From positions 744,001 through 808,000 of the forward strand of contig NZ_RXFT01000001.1 of NCBI RefSeq assembly GCF_003952165.1: 64,000 nt of DNA. Direction: 5' to 3'. This DNA is from Variovorax guangxiensis (GTDB taxonomy: Bacteria > Pseudomonadota > Gammaproteobacteria > Burkholderiales > Burkholderiaceae_C). Both the position numbers and the translations under genes were made by a program. The notes under the pieces were generated by a model. It saw nothing but the letters and a program-made list of their open reading frames with translations. It was not told the origin of the DNA and ran no database searches. This document shows, in pieces, positions 53,376 through 63,115 of this stretch. The stretch's first letter is position 1; the number at the start of each line of letters is the position of its first letter.

Positions 53376-54761
53376 GTGCCTCCGACAACTGCTTTTTCCT
53401 CATCTTCCAACGCCGACCTGCAACAGCGCAGCCGGCGACATGTGTGGCATCCGTGCACGCAGAGCATCCGGCTCGAAGCGGTGCCGCCGCTGCCCATCGC
53501 CCGCGGCGAGGGCGTGTGGCTCATCGACCAGGAAGGCCGGCGCTACATGGACGCCACCAGCTCGTGGTGGGTCAACCTGTTCGGGCACGCGCATCCGGCA
53601 ATCAACGCCGCGCTGAAGCAGCAACTCGACACGCTTTCGCACGTGATGCTCGCCGGCTGCACCCATGCGCCCGCGGTGGAGTTGGCGCAGCGGCTCTCCG
53701 CGCTCACGGGTGGCACGCTCGGGCATTGCTTCTATGCGTCCGATGGCGCCTCGGCAGTGGAGATCGCGCTGAAGATGAGCTTTCATTTCTGGCGCAATGC
53801 TGGCCGCGGCGGCAAGCGGCGCTTCGTCGCGCTGAAGCACGGCTACCACGGCGAAACGCTGGGCGCGCTGCACGTGACCGACGTGCCTGTGTTCCGCGAC
53901 GCCTATGCGCCATTGCTCGCGAACGCGCATCTGGTGGCCTCGCCCGACGCGCGCAATGCCGCTGCGGGCGAGAGCGCGGCCGATGTCGCCAGCCGCGCCG
54001 CCGCCGAACTCGAAGCGCTGCTGGCCGAACAGCACGACACCATCGCCGCCGTGATCGTCGAGCCACTGGTGCAATGCGCCACCGGCATGGCGATGCACGA
54101 CCCCGAATACCTGCGCCGCGTGCGCGCGCTTTGCGACCGGCATGGCGTGCACCTCATCGCCGACGAGATCGCGGTGGGCTGCGGGCGCACCGGCAGCTTC
54201 TTCGCCTGCGAGCAGGCAGGCATCTGGCCCGACTTCCTCTGCCTCTCGAAGGGCATCAGCGGCGGCTACCTGCCGCTGGCGCTGGTGATGGCGCGCGACG
54301 CCATCCACGACGCCTTCATCGACGACGACGCGGCGCGCAGCTTCCTGCATTCGCATTCCTACACCGGCAATGCGCTGGCTTGCCGCGCGGCGCTGGCGAC
54401 GCTGGACCTGTTCGAGGCCGAGGACGCCTTGCGGCGCAACCGGGGCAGGGCGCAGCGCCTGCTGCAGCGGTTGAGCGGCGGACTCGAAGGCCGCGCGGTC
54501 GACCATCTGCGGCAGCGCGGGATGATCACCGCCTTCGACGTGCGCGAGCCCGGTGCCCGCTTCGCGGAGCGCTTCCACCTCGCGGCGCGCGCGCAGGGGC
54601 TGCTGATGCGGCCCATCGGCAACACCGTGTACCTGATGCCGCCCTACGCCATCGGCGACGGCGAGATCGACCTGCTGGTCGACGGCACGCTCGCCACGCT
54701 GGATGCCGTGCTGGCCACGAACCCGAAAAAGGAAGGAGCCCGCAATGTCGCGCTTGCTTGA
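53376..54761 (+). CDS. bioA: Adenosylmethionine-8-amino-7-oxononanoate aminotransferase BioA
   Basis: 461-residue PLP enzyme that makes 7,8-diaminopelargonate from KAPA in biotin synthesis. [10 protein letters not shown] near residue 20, [46 protein letters not shown] and the PLP-lysine region [16 protein letters not shown] are all present. GTG 53376 is preferred, after GAAAGGA. It overlaps bioF by 17 bp. Starts the bioA-bioF-bioD operon. Confidence 0.95.
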   Translation: MPPTTAFSSSSNADLQQRSRRHVWHPCTQSIRLEAVPPLPIARGEGVWLIDQEGRRYMDATSSWWVNLFGHAHPAINAALKQQLDTLSHVMLAGCTHAPAVELAQRLSALTGGTLGHCFYASDGASAVEIALKMSFHFWRNAGRGGKRRFVALKHGYHGETLGALHVTDVPVFRDAYAPLLANAHLVASPDARNAAAGESAADVASRAAAELEALLAEQHDTIAAVIVEPLVQCATGMAMHDPEYLRRVRALCDRHGVHLIADEIAVGCGRTGSFFACEQAGIWPDFLCLSKGISGGYLPLALVMARDAIHDAFIDDDAARSFLHSHSYTGNALACRAALATLDLFEAEDALRRNRGRAQRLLQRLSGGLEGRAVDHLRQRGMITAFDVREPGARFAERFHLAARAQGLLMRPIGNTVYLMPPYAIGDGEIDLLVDGTLATLDAVLATNPKKEGARNVALA

Positions 54762-55980
54762 CCGCCTGCAGGGCGAGATCGACGCGCTCGACGCCCAGTC
54801 GCTGCGCCGCCGCAGGCAGATCGCCGAAACCGCCTGCGCGCCGCTGCAGACGCTGACGCTGGCCGGCAGCAGCGCAGCGCGCACCATGCTCTGCTTCAGC
54901 AGCAACGACTACCTCGGGCTCGCGGCCCATCCCGCGCTGGCGAAGGCATGGGCCGAAGGCGCCGCGCTGTACGGCACGGGCAGCGGCGGCTCGCACCTGA
55001 TCCTCGGGCACTCGCGCGCGCACGCCCAGCTCGAGGAAACACTCGCCGGCTGGATGTCGCCCTTCATCCCGGAGGCGCGCAGCCTGTTCTTCTGCACCGG
55101 CTACATGGCCAACCTCGCGGTGCTGTCGGCGCTCGGCGGGGCGGATGCCGTCATCTTCTCGGAGTCGCTCAACCATGCCTCGCTGATCGACGGGGCGCGG
55201 CTGGCCAAGGCGCGCGTGGAGCGCTACGCGCACTGCGACGTGGCGGCGCTCGACGCGCAGCTCGCCGCCTGCGACGCGCCGGTGAAGCTCATCGTGAGCG
55301 ACGCGGTGTTCAGCATGGACGGCAACATCGCGCCGGTGGCCGCGCTGCTCGCGCTGGCCGAGAGGCACGATGCTTGGCTGGTGATCGACGACGCGCACGG
55401 CTTCGGCGTGCTCGGCGATACCGGGCGCGGCGTGCCCGAGGCACTGGGCCTGCATTCGCAGCGGCTGGTGCTGGTCGGCACGCTGGGCAAGGCGGCGGGC
55501 GTGTCGGGGGCCTTCGTGGCGGCGCATCGCACGGTCATCGACTACCTGGTGCAGCGCGCGCGGCCGTACATCTTCACCACGGCGGCGCCGCCGGCCGTCG
55601 CGCACGCGCTGCTTGCGAGCCTGGCGCTGATCGAGGGCGAGGAGGGCGCGCAGCGCCGTGCGCAACTGAAGGAGCGCATCGCCCAGCTTCGCCTGGGGCT
55701 GGAGGCTGTGCTGCCGGCGGACGGCAGTGCGTGGCTGCCCGATTCGCCCACCGCGATCCAGCCGCTGATCGTGGGCGACAACGCGCGCGCGATGCTGACC
55801 ATGGCGCAACTCGATGCGCGCGGCCTGCGCGTCGGGGCGATCCGCCCGCCGACGGTGCCGGCCGGCACGGCGCGGCTGCGTATTGCGCTGTCGGCCAGCC
55901 ACACGGAGGCCGATGTCGCGCGGCTGGTCGATGCACTGGGCGAGGCCCTTGCAAGCCAGCAGCTGAAGGAGGCGGCATGA
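54745..55980 (+). CDS. bioF: 8-Amino-7-oxononanoate synthase BioF
   Basis: 411-residue PLP-dependent enzyme condensing pimeloyl-thioester with alanine. [17 protein letters not shown] near residue 50, [43 protein letters not shown] and the PLP-lysine motif [15 protein letters not shown] are clear. ATG 54745 follows GGAAGGAG (54731-54738) inside the end of bioA. It overlaps bioD by 4 bp. Confidence 0.95.
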   Translation: MSRLLDRLQGEIDALDAQSLRRRRQIAETACAPLQTLTLAGSSAARTMLCFSSNDYLGLAAHPALAKAWAEGAALYGTGSGGSHLILGHSRAHAQLEETLAGWMSPFIPEARSLFFCTGYMANLAVLSALGGADAVIFSESLNHASLIDGARLAKARVERYAHCDVAALDAQLAACDAPVKLIVSDAVFSMDGNIAPVAALLALAERHDAWLVIDDAHGFGVLGDTGRGVPEALGLHSQRLVLVGTLGKAAGVSGAFVAAHRTVIDYLVQRARPYIFTTAAPPAVAHALLASLALIEGEEGAQRRAQLKERIAQLRLGLEAVLPADGSAWLPDSPTAIQPLIVGDNARAMLTMAQLDARGLRVGAIRPPTVPAGTARLRIALSASHTEADVARLVDALGEALASQQLKEAA

Positions 55981-56723
55981 CACAGCAGCGCCGCTGGTTC
56001 GTCACCGGCACCGACACCGGCATCGGCAAGACGCTCGTCAGCAGCGCCATGCTGAGCCTGCTGGCCGGATCGGGCCTGCGCGCGGTCGGCATGAAGCCGG
56101 TGGCGGCTGGCCTCGAAAATGTCGACGGCGCCTGGCGCAACGAGGACGTGGAGCAGTTGCATGCCGCCGGCAACGTCGATGCACCGCTGGAGCTGCGCTG
56201 CCCCTATCTGCTGCGCGCACCGATGTCGCCGCATCTCGCGGCAAGGCAGGAGGGCGTGAGCATCACGCTGCAACCGCTTCTGTCGGCCTTCGAAGAGCTC
56301 TCGGCCCGCGCCGACGCGGTGGTGGTCGAGGGCGTGGGCGGCTTCTGCGTGCCCTTCGGCGACGACCTCGACAGCGCCGACCTGGCCGTGGCTCTGAATC
56401 TGCCTGTGATCCTGGTGGTGGGGCTGCGGCTGGGCTGCCTCAACCACGCGCTGCTGAGCGCCGAGGCGATCCGCGCGCGCGGGCTGGTGCTGGCGGGCTG
56501 GGTGGCGAGCATGGTCGATCCGTCGATGCTCGCGCCGCAGGCCAATCTGCAGACGCTGCGCGCGCGGCTCGGTGCGCCCTTGCTCGGCATCGTGCCGCAC
56601 CTGGAGAAGCCCGACGCATCCAGCGCGGCCCGCCACATCGACCTGCGCGCGCTGAGGGCGACGGCGGCACATGCCGCGCGCCGAGCCGCATCGCCCGAGG
56701 AGACCTCAGCCGCGCAGGCCTGA
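55977..56723 (+). CDS. bioD: Dethiobiotin synthetase BioD
   Basis: 248-residue ATP-dependent carboxylase closing the ureido ring of dethiobiotin. [19 protein letters not shown] is the P-loop, [10 protein letters not shown] follows, and [16 protein letters not shown] is the second signature. ATG 55977 overlaps the bioF stop. bioB, which usually completes the pathway, is not in this window. The C-terminus overlaps the convergent aldo/keto reductase by 18 bp. Confidence 0.94.
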   Translation: MTQQRRWFVTGTDTGIGKTLVSSAMLSLLAGSGLRAVGMKPVAAGLENVDGAWRNEDVEQLHAAGNVDAPLELRCPYLLRAPMSPHLAARQEGVSITLQPLLSAFEELSARADAVVVEGVGGFCVPFGDDLDSADLAVALNLPVILVVGLRLGCLNHALLSAEAIRARGLVLAGWVASMVDPSMLAPQANLQTLRARLGAPLLGIVPHLEKPDASSAARHIDLRALRATAAHAARRAASPEETSAAQA

Positions 56724-57758
56724 CTCCGCAAGCCGCTTGCCGCGCACGCCGCCCTGGCGCTCCAGCATCCAGCCGGGGTACTCGGCCGGCAGCGCGCTCA
56801 CCTTGTCCAGCGTGGCAAGTTCGTCGGCCGTGAGCTTGATGGCGGTGGCGGCGATGTTGTCGTCCAGTTGCCCGACGCGCTTGGCGCCGATGATCACGCT
56901 GGTCACCACCTGCTGGTGCAGCAGCCACGCCAGCGCGATCTGCGCCACCGACACGCCGCGCGACTCGGCCAGCCCGCGCATCACGTCGATGCAGTCGTAG
57001 GCGCGTTCGACGTTCACCGGCGGAAAGTCGAAGCTGGTGCGGCGGCTGCCTTTCTCTGCCTCGGTGTTGCGGCCGTACTTGCCGCTGAGCAGGCCGCCCG
57101 CGAGCGGGCTCCACACCATCAGGCCGACGTTCTCGCTGCGCAGCAGCGGCACCAACTCGCGCTCCAGGTCGCGCCCGGCGATGGTGTAGTAGGCCTGCAG
57201 CGATTCGAAGCGTGCCAGCCGGTCGCGCTCGGCGATGCCCAGGGCCTTGGCGATCTGCCAGGCGGCCCAGTTCGACACGCCCACGTAGCGCACGTGGCCC
57301 TGGCGCACCAGGTTGTCGAGCGCGTGCACGGTCTCCTCGATGGGCGTGACCGGGTCGAAGCCGTGGATCTGGTAGAGGTCGATGTGGTCGAGCTGCAGGC
57401 GCCGCAGGCTGGCCTTCACGCCGTCCATGATGTGGAAGCGCGAGGCGCCGGCCGAGTTGACGCCCTTGCTGCCGGTCTCGCCCAGCACCTTGGTGGCCAG
57501 CACGAAGCTGTCGCGCGGCACCTTGAGGTTCTTCAGCGCCTGGCCGGTGATGACTTCCGACTGGCCTTCCGAATACACGTCGGCCGTGTCGATGAAGTTG
57601 ATGCCGGCGTCCAGCGAGCGGCCGATCAGCCCTTCGGCCTCGGACTGCTGCAGGTTGCCGATCTGGCCCCAGATGCCGGAGGAGCCGCCGAAGGTCATGG
57701 TGCCCAGGCACAGCTCGGAAACGAAAAGGCCGGTGCGGCCGAATTTGCGGTATTGCAT
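56706..57758 (-). CDS. Aldo/keto reductase
   Basis: 350-residue NADPH-dependent reductase of the AKR fold. The tetrad is visible: Asp and Tyr in [14 protein letters not shown], Lys in [10 protein letters not shown], His in DLYQIHGFD; the C-terminal coenzyme segment [17 protein letters not shown] is intact. Aldehyde/ketone substrates unknown. Divergent from an AraC regulator (58003), an arrangement that often means regulation of the reductase by that regulator. Confidence 0.92.
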   Translation of the reverse strand: MQYRKFGRTGLFVSELCLGTMTFGGSSGIWGQIGNLQQSEAEGLIGRSLDAGINFIDTADVYSEGQSEVITGQALKNLKVPRDSFVLATKVLGETGSKGVNSAGASRFHIMDGVKASLRRLQLDHIDLYQIHGFDPVTPIEETVHALDNLVRQGHVRYVGVSNWAAWQIAKALGIAERDRLARFESLQAYYTIAGRDLERELVPLLRSENVGLMVWSPLAGGLLSGKYGRNTEAEKGSRRTSFDFPPVNVERAYDCIDVMRGLAESRGVSVAQIALAWLLHQQVVTSVIIGAKRVGQLDDNIAATAIKLTADELATLDKVSALPAEYPGWMLERQGGVRGKRLAESGLRG

Positions 57759-57768
57759 GGAGAGGTTC

Positions 57769-57866
57769 CTTTGCAGGCAGAAGGGGAATGCGGGAGGGGG
57801 GAACGGGATCCGCCGGAAAAAGTATCCTGCCGCCTTCTGCCCCGCAGCGAGCGCGTTCCTGCAAAG
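57769..57866. promoter_or_regulatory. Nested inverted repeats between the reductase and AraC genes
   Basis: Two perfect 9-bp inverted repeats are nested: CTTTGCAGG (57769-57777) with CCTGCAAAG (57858-57866), and GGCAGAAGG (57776-57784) with CCTTCTGCC (57833-57841). They lie in the 244-bp gap between the divergent genes. Such spaced sites fit a dimeric AraC-type regulator that could loop DNA. No -10/-35 pair is clear. Confidence 0.45.
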
Positions 57867-58002
57867 TATTTGCCTGATTCTCCAGACCTCCCGCGCGGGG
57901 CGTGCGAAGCGGCGGGAGGAGCGCTAAGCTTCCGCTCGCTCATTCCTCCAGGGGCCGTCCGGTCGTTCCCGCGGCTCCCCATCGCGACAAGGCTCCAGAA
58001 AC

Positions 58003-58995
58003 ATGTCCGACGAAACACCCGAAATCGCCGCCGCCATCGCCCAGCCGATGCCGCTCGACCCCGAACTCGAAGAAGCCCGCAAGCAGCTCGTGGCGCTCAT
58101 CGAGCACATCACGCAGGGGCAGGAAGGCACCGTCGTCACCGCCGTACCCGGCCTGCAGGTGTTCTGCATCCGCAAGCCCGAAGGGCCCAAGCACGGCTTC
58201 GCGTCCCCCGCGCTGGGGCTGATCGCGCAGGGCTCCAAGCGCATCATCGTGGGCGACGACATCTACGTGTACGACCCGATGCACTACCTCGTGACCTCCG
58301 TCGACCTGCCCGTGTGCGGCCAGGTGTGCGTGAAGAGCGAGGACGAGCCCTACCTGGGCGTGCGGCTCGAACTGGCCATCGACGAGATCGGCGACCTCAT
58401 CGGCGACGAGAAGCTGCCGGCCAAGGCCAATGCGCCGGCTTCGCGCGGCATGTATGTCAACCGCATCGCCATGCCGGTGCTGGAGCCGGTGCTGCGCCTG
58501 CTGCGGCTGCTCGACACGCCGGAGGACGTGCCCATCGTGGCGCCGCTGATCAAGCGCGAGATCATGTACCGCCTGCTGGTCAACGGCGAGGGCGCCCGGC
58601 TGCGGCAGATCGCCCTGCAGGACAGCCACACGCAGCGCATCACCAAGGCCATCAGCGCGCTGCGCATGAACTACGCCCAGTCGCTGCGGGTGGAAGACAT
58701 GGCGCGCGCGGTGCACATGAGCGTGTCGTCGTTCCACCACCACTTCAAGGCGGTGACCGCGATGAGCCCGCTGCAGTACCAGAAGCAGCTGCGGCTGCAG
58801 GAGGCGCGCCGGCAGATGCTGATCGCGGGCGCCGACGTGGCGAGCGCCGCGCACAGCGTGGGCTACGAGAGCACGTCGCAGTTCGCGCGCGAGTACGGGC
58901 GCATGTTCGGCGCGCCGCCGTTGCGCGACAAGCGCCGCTGGCTGGGCGAGGCGGGCAACGACGCGATGGGCGCCGCTTCCATGGAGGCTGCGTGA
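58003..58995 (+). CDS. AraC family transcriptional regulator
   Basis: 330 residues. An N-terminal AraC_N-type sensing domain (about 35-190; LIAQGSKRIIVGDDIYVYDPMHYLVTSVDLPV) precedes two HTH motifs (VEDMARAVHMSVSSFHHHFKAVTAMSPLQYQKQLRLQEARRQM region, and VASAAHSVGYESTSQFAREYGRMFG). DNA-binding activator or repressor; the adjacent divergent aldo/keto reductase is the most likely target, as with YqhC-YqhD in E. coli. Followed 27 bp later by a metal transporter gene. Confidence 0.9.
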   Translation: MSDETPEIAAAIAQPMPLDPELEEARKQLVALIEHITQGQEGTVVTAVPGLQVFCIRKPEGPKHGFASPALGLIAQGSKRIIVGDDIYVYDPMHYLVTSVDLPVCGQVCVKSEDEPYLGVRLELAIDEIGDLIGDEKLPAKANAPASRGMYVNRIAMPVLEPVLRLLRLLDTPEDVPIVAPLIKREIMYRLLVNGEGARLRQIALQDSHTQRITKAISALRMNYAQSLRVEDMARAVHMSVSSFHHHFKAVTAMSPLQYQKQLRLQEARRQMLIAGADVASAAHSVGYESTSQFAREYGRMFGAPPLRDKRRWLGEAGNDAMGAASMEAA

Positions 58996-59022
58996 ACCTG
59001 CCGGCACGCGGAGCTGCGCCGC

Positions 59023-59952
59023 GTGGCTGAATCGAAGATCGCCATCTACGGCGCCATCGGCGCCAACGTGGCGATCGCGGCCACCAAGTTCATCGTCGCG
59101 GGCATCACCGGCAGCTCGGCGATGCTGTCGGAGGGCGTGCACTCGGCGGTCGACACCTTCAACGGCGTGCTGCTGCTGGTGGGCCTGCACCTGAGCAAGA
59201 GGCCCGCGACGCCCGAGCATCCGTTCGGGCACGGCAAGGAGCTCTACTTCTGGAGCCTGATCGTCGCGGTGCTGATCTTCGGCCTGGGTGGCGGCGTGTC
59301 GTTCTACGAGGGCATGCAGCACATCCGGCAGCCTGAGCCGATGCGCGATCCCACCTGGAACTACGTCGTGCTCGCCGCGGCGGCGCTCTTCGAGGGCACG
59401 AGCTTCCTCATCGCGCTCAGGCAGTTCCGCGCGCAGGCACGCGGATTGCCCTTCTGGCAGGCGCTGGACCGCAGCAAGGACCCGACCACCTACACCGTGC
59501 TCGCGGAAGATTCCGCCGCGCTGGTGGGCCTGGCGGTGGCCGCGCTCGGCATCTACCTGAGCCATGCGCTGAACATGCCGCAGCTCGACGGCGTGGCCTC
59601 GGTGATCATCGGCTTGCTGCTGGCGGGCGTGGCGGTGGTGCTGGTCGCGCAGGCGCGCGGGCTGCTGATCGGCGAGGGCATCCGCCCCGAGACCGCCCGC
59701 GCCATCCGCGCGATGGCCATGGAGCAGGAATGCGTGGAGGAGGTGGGGCACATCCTCTCGATGTACATCGGCCCCGACGAGGTGCTCGTGATCGTCGATG
59801 TCAACTTCAAGGACGACACGCCCACCGGCGAAGCGGCCGATGCCATCGCGGCCATCGAGAAGCAGGCGCGTGCGCGGTTCCCGATGATCAGGCGAATCTT
59901 CATCGAGGCGAGCGAGGCACCCGTTCCCGCCAGGACCAGCGGCGCCTTGTAG
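59023..59952 (+). CDS. Cation diffusion facilitator family transporter
   Basis: 309-residue CDF exporter: six membrane helices in about the first 205 residues, with metal-site positions in LSEGVHSAVDTFNG (TM2) and EDSAALVGLAVAA (TM5), and a cytoplasmic C-terminal domain (VGHILSMYIGPDEVLVIVDVNF). Zn2+, Fe2+ or Co2+ efflux coupled to protons is the family function; the metal is not predictable. GTG 59023 fits; the Met-rich upstream frame is absent. May be co-transcribed with the AraC gene. Confidence 0.88.
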   Translation: MAESKIAIYGAIGANVAIAATKFIVAGITGSSAMLSEGVHSAVDTFNGVLLLVGLHLSKRPATPEHPFGHGKELYFWSLIVAVLIFGLGGGVSFYEGMQHIRQPEPMRDPTWNYVVLAAAALFEGTSFLIALRQFRAQARGLPFWQALDRSKDPTTYTVLAEDSAALVGLAVAALGIYLSHALNMPQLDGVASVIIGLLLAGVAVVLVAQARGLLIGEGIRPETARAIRAMAMEQECVEEVGHILSMYIGPDEVLVIVDVNFKDDTPTGEAADAIAAIEKQARARFPMIRRIFIEASEAPVPARTSGAL

Positions 59953-60072
59953 CACTTGCCGCGATTTCTTGCGTCGTCGCGGCCATGCAGGCTTCTCCGA
60001 ACTTCGCTATCTTCTGGCGCGCTGCAGCGACGACCCGCCCGGGCGGGAGAACTCAACAACACGGAGAAATGC

Positions 60073-61305
60073 ATGCTTTGGGAAAAGAAGCTGGCGCAGT
60101 GGAGCGCCGCGGTCCGCGAGCGCGCCAACCTGCCGGCGCGGCTCACCCTGTGGGATGGCCAGTCCTTCGACTTCGGCACCTTCAGCGGACCCGCCGTCAC
60201 GCTGCACGTGAAGTCGCCGGCCGCGCTGTCGCTGATGCTGCAGCCCACCCTCGACAACCTGGGCGAGGCCTACGTCAAGAGCAAGATCGACATCGAGGGC
60301 AAGCTCAGCGACGTGATCGACATCGCCTACGGCCTCGCCCGGACCTCGGTCGACAAGCCCGGCGGCGCGCTGCAGAACATGGCGCGCTACTTCACGCACA
60401 CCAAGTCCTCGGACAAGAAGTCCGTTCAATACCACTACGACGTCTCGAACGAGTTCTACAAGCTCTGGCTCGATCCGAACATGGTGTATTCGTGCGCCTA
60501 CTTCGAGAACGGCGACGAAGACCTCGCCACCGCGCAGCTCAAGAAGATCGACCACATCCTCACCAAGATCGAGCTCAAGCCGGGCCAGACCCTGCTGGAC
60601 ATCGGCTGCGGCTGGGGCGCACTGGTGATTCGCGCGGCGCAGAAGTTCGGCGCGCGCTGCGTGGGCGTGACGCTGTCGCAGAACCAGTTCGACCTCGCGA
60701 CCGAGCGCGTGAAGGCCGCGGGCCTGGAGGACCGCATCGAGATCCGCCTGCAGGACTACCGCGACGTGACCGGCCAGTTCGACCGCATCACCAGCGTGGG
60801 CATGTTCGAGCACGTGGGCCGCAAGAACCTGCCCGAATACTTCAGGCGCGTGCAGCAGCTGCTGGCCGACGACGGCGTGGTGATGAACCACGGCATCACC
60901 TCGTCCGACCCGGAAGGCGGCGGCGTGTCCTACGGCGGCGGCGACTTCATCGACCGCTACGTATTCCCCAACGGCGAACTGCCGCACATCAGCCTCGCGC
61001 TGCAGGCCATGCAGCAGGGCGGGCTCGAAGCCTTCGACGTGGAGAACCTGCGCCGCCACTACGCGCAGACGCTGCGCTGCTGGAGCGACGCCTACGAGGC
61101 GAACAGCGAGCAGGCGCACGCGCTGGTCGACGAGGAGAAGTTCCGCATCTGGCGCGTGTATCTCGCGGGCTGCGCCTATGCCTTCGAGAACGACGACGTG
61201 GCGATCTACCAGATCGTGGGGCGCAAGGCCGGCCGGCCGGCGAAGACGCTGCCCTGGTCGCGCCGCTACATCTACGACGGCACTTCGGCGCTGAACGCGG
61301 GTTGA
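60073..61305 (+). CDS. cfa: Cyclopropane-fatty-acyl-phospholipid synthase
   Basis: 410-residue SAM-dependent methyltransferase that puts a methylene bridge into unsaturated phospholipid acyl chains. YHYDVSNEFYKLWLDPNMVYSCAYF near 118-142, LLDIGCGWGALVIRAA (SAM site) near 175, VTLSQNQFDLA and MFEHVGRKNLPEYF fit the Cfa family; DGVVMNHGITSSDPEG is also typical. ATG 60073 follows CACGGAGAAATGC. Its stop lies within the first of three 11-bp tandem repeats. Confidence 0.93.
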   Translation: MLWEKKLAQWSAAVRERANLPARLTLWDGQSFDFGTFSGPAVTLHVKSPAALSLMLQPTLDNLGEAYVKSKIDIEGKLSDVIDIAYGLARTSVDKPGGALQNMARYFTHTKSSDKKSVQYHYDVSNEFYKLWLDPNMVYSCAYFENGDEDLATAQLKKIDHILTKIELKPGQTLLDIGCGWGALVIRAAQKFGARCVGVTLSQNQFDLATERVKAAGLEDRIEIRLQDYRDVTGQFDRITSVGMFEHVGRKNLPEYFRRVQQLLADDGVVMNHGITSSDPEGGGVSYGGGDFIDRYVFPNGELPHISLALQAMQQGGLEAFDVENLRRHYAQTLRCWSDAYEANSEQAHALVDEEKFRIWRVYLAGCAYAFENDDVAIYQIVGRKAGRPAKTLPWSRRYIYDGTSALNAG

Positions 61306-61324
61306 ACGCGGGTTGAACGCGGGT
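61292..61324 (+). repeat. 11-bp tandem repeat over the cfa stop codon
   Basis: Three exact copies of TGAACGCGGGT (61292-61302, 61303-61313, 61314-61324) followed by a partial TGAGCGCG. The second copy begins with the cfa stop codon TGA; every copy carries a TGA. Slipped-strand expansion is the likely origin. Confidence 0.85.
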
Positions 61325-61400
61325 TGAGCGCGCACGGCCCGGATGCCCGAGAGCCCGAGCCAGCGACAGGGGCTCATGCCGTCTATAGCATGCACGGCTC

Positions 61401-62894
61401 ATGACCTCCACGACCCACAGAACAACAAGCCGCCCACTGGTCATCGCCTCCATCATGGCCTCCATGGCGATGGTGGCCATAGAAGCCACCATCGTCTCCA
61501 CCGTGATGCCGCAGATCGCCTCCGAGCTGGGCGGTCTGCATCTCTACAGCTGGGTGTTCGCCTCCTTCCTGCTGGCGCAGACCGCGATGACGGTGGTGTT
61601 CGGCAAGCTCTCCGACCTCTACGGCCGCAAGCCCATCATGTTCGTGGGCATCGCCGTCTTCGTCATCGGTTCGGTGCTGGCGGGCTTCTCGTGGTCGATG
61701 CCGGCCATGATCTGCTTCCGGCTCATACAGGGCATCGGCGCGGGCGCGATCCAGCCGGTGGCGCTCACGATCGTCGGCGACCTCTATCCGGTGCGCGAGC
61801 GCGGCAAGGTGCAGGGCTGGCTCGCGAGCGTGTGGGCGGTGTCGGCGGTGGTCGGGCCGATGATCGGCGCGCTCATCGTGCAGAAGCTCTCGTGGGCGTG
61901 GATCTTCTGGGTCAACGTGCCCATCGGGCTGGCGGCTGCCGCCGGTTTCTGGTTTTTCCTGCACGAGGCGCCCACGGTGCGGCGCTCGTCCATCGACATC
62001 GTGGGCGCGGTGCTCTTCACCGTCGGCATCGCGGCGCTGATGATCGCGCTCACCGAATTCGGCGTGGGCAATTCGGGCGTTGCGCTGGCATGGGCCGGGC
62101 TCTTCGCCTTCACGCTGGTGCTCTTCATCGCGCAGGAGCGCCGCGCGGCCGACCCGATGGTGTCGCTGCGCCTGTGGGGCGCGCGGATGATCGCCATCGT
62201 CAACGGCTCGGCCATGCTCGCGGGCATGGTGCTGATCGGCATCACCACCTTCCTGCCGATGTACGTGCAGGTGGTGCTGGAGCGCTCCTCGGTCACGGCC
62301 GGCCTCACGCTCACGATGGTGATGCTGGGCTGGCCCATCGGCGCGACGCTGACCTCGCGCACCTTCCACCGCATCGGCCTCTGGCGCATGGTGGTGACGG
62401 GCGCGGCGCTGATTCCCGTAGGTGCCTCGACGTTCGTGCTGCTGGGTGCCGGCAGTTCGCCTGTGCTTGCCGCGGTCGGCTCTTTCATCATCGGCCTCGG
62501 CATGGGCGTGATGAGCCTGAGCTCGCTCATTCTCATCCAGGAGGGCGTCGACCTTGCGCAGCGCGGCGTCGCCACCGCATCGAACGTGTTCTCGCGCAAC
62601 CTCGGCAGCGCGCTGGGCGCGGCCTTCTTCGGCGCAGTCTTCAACTTCGGGCTCACGCACGGCGACGGCCGGCCGATGTTCTCCGACGAGCAGCTGCGCA
62701 TGCTGCTGCAGGGCATGCACGGCTCCGTCGCGGGCGATTCGGCCATCCGCCTCGCGCTGGGCGGATCGCTGCACCTGACCTTCGTGATGATGCTGGTCGT
62801 GAGCCTGGGCGTGATCGCGCTGGCCTTGCTGCTGCCCCGGGAAGGGCTGGTGGAGAACCGGGCGGTGGCGGCCGGCGAGGCTGCTCCGAAGTAG
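61401..62894 (+). CDS. DHA2 family MFS multidrug exporter
   Basis: 497-residue membrane protein with about 14 hydrophobic helices. The N-terminal VAIEATIVSTVMPQIASELGG, the KLSDLYGRKPIMF loop (motif A) and RLIQGIGAGAIQPVALTIVGDLYPVRERGKVQGWL are the DHA2 (EmrB/QacA-like) pattern. Proton-driven export of drugs or other hydrophobic compounds is the family role. ATG 61401 is followed by a run of small polar residues. No adjacent EmrA-type adaptor gene is seen. Confidence 0.9.
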   Translation: MTSTTHRTTSRPLVIASIMASMAMVAIEATIVSTVMPQIASELGGLHLYSWVFASFLLAQTAMTVVFGKLSDLYGRKPIMFVGIAVFVIGSVLAGFSWSMPAMICFRLIQGIGAGAIQPVALTIVGDLYPVRERGKVQGWLASVWAVSAVVGPMIGALIVQKLSWAWIFWVNVPIGLAAAAGFWFFLHEAPTVRRSSIDIVGAVLFTVGIAALMIALTEFGVGNSGVALAWAGLFAFTLVLFIAQERRAADPMVSLRLWGARMIAIVNGSAMLAGMVLIGITTFLPMYVQVVLERSSVTAGLTLTMVMLGWPIGATLTSRTFHRIGLWRMVVTGAALIPVGASTFVLLGAGSSPVLAAVGSFIIGLGMGVMSLSSLILIQEGVDLAQRGVATASNVFSRNLGSALGAAFFGAVFNFGLTHGDGRPMFSDEQLRMLLQGMHGSVAGDSAIRLALGGSLHLTFVMMLVVSLGVIALALLLPREGLVENRAVAAGEAAPK

Positions 62895-62906
62895 GGCGCG
62901 GTCTGT

Positions 62907-62932
62907 GCTCAGGCAGCGATCGCTGCCTGAGC
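62907..62932. repeat. 26-bp perfect palindrome after the MFS gene
   Basis: 62907-62932 is self-complementary: the left half GCTCAGGCAGCGA is mirrored as TCGCTGCCTGAGC. It lies 12 bp after the exporter stop. There is no T-run after it, so it may be a U-tract-less terminator or an operator. A second small inverted repeat GATGCA / TGCATC lies at 63041-63059, nearer the next gene. Confidence 0.7.
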
Positions 62933-63115
62933 TCCCGATGGGAGAGCCCGAGTTCGCACTCCCCGGCCAACGAAGAATGCCGCGCATGCAGCGGCGGCGA
63001 GGAATAAGTGCGACAACCGCGTGGAAATTCTTGCCGCGCGATGCATGTGGGGTGCATCCTTGAAGGCTCTTCCTCCCCGTTTTCCTTGTTTCTCCACTAT
63101 CAGGACAAAACCCCC

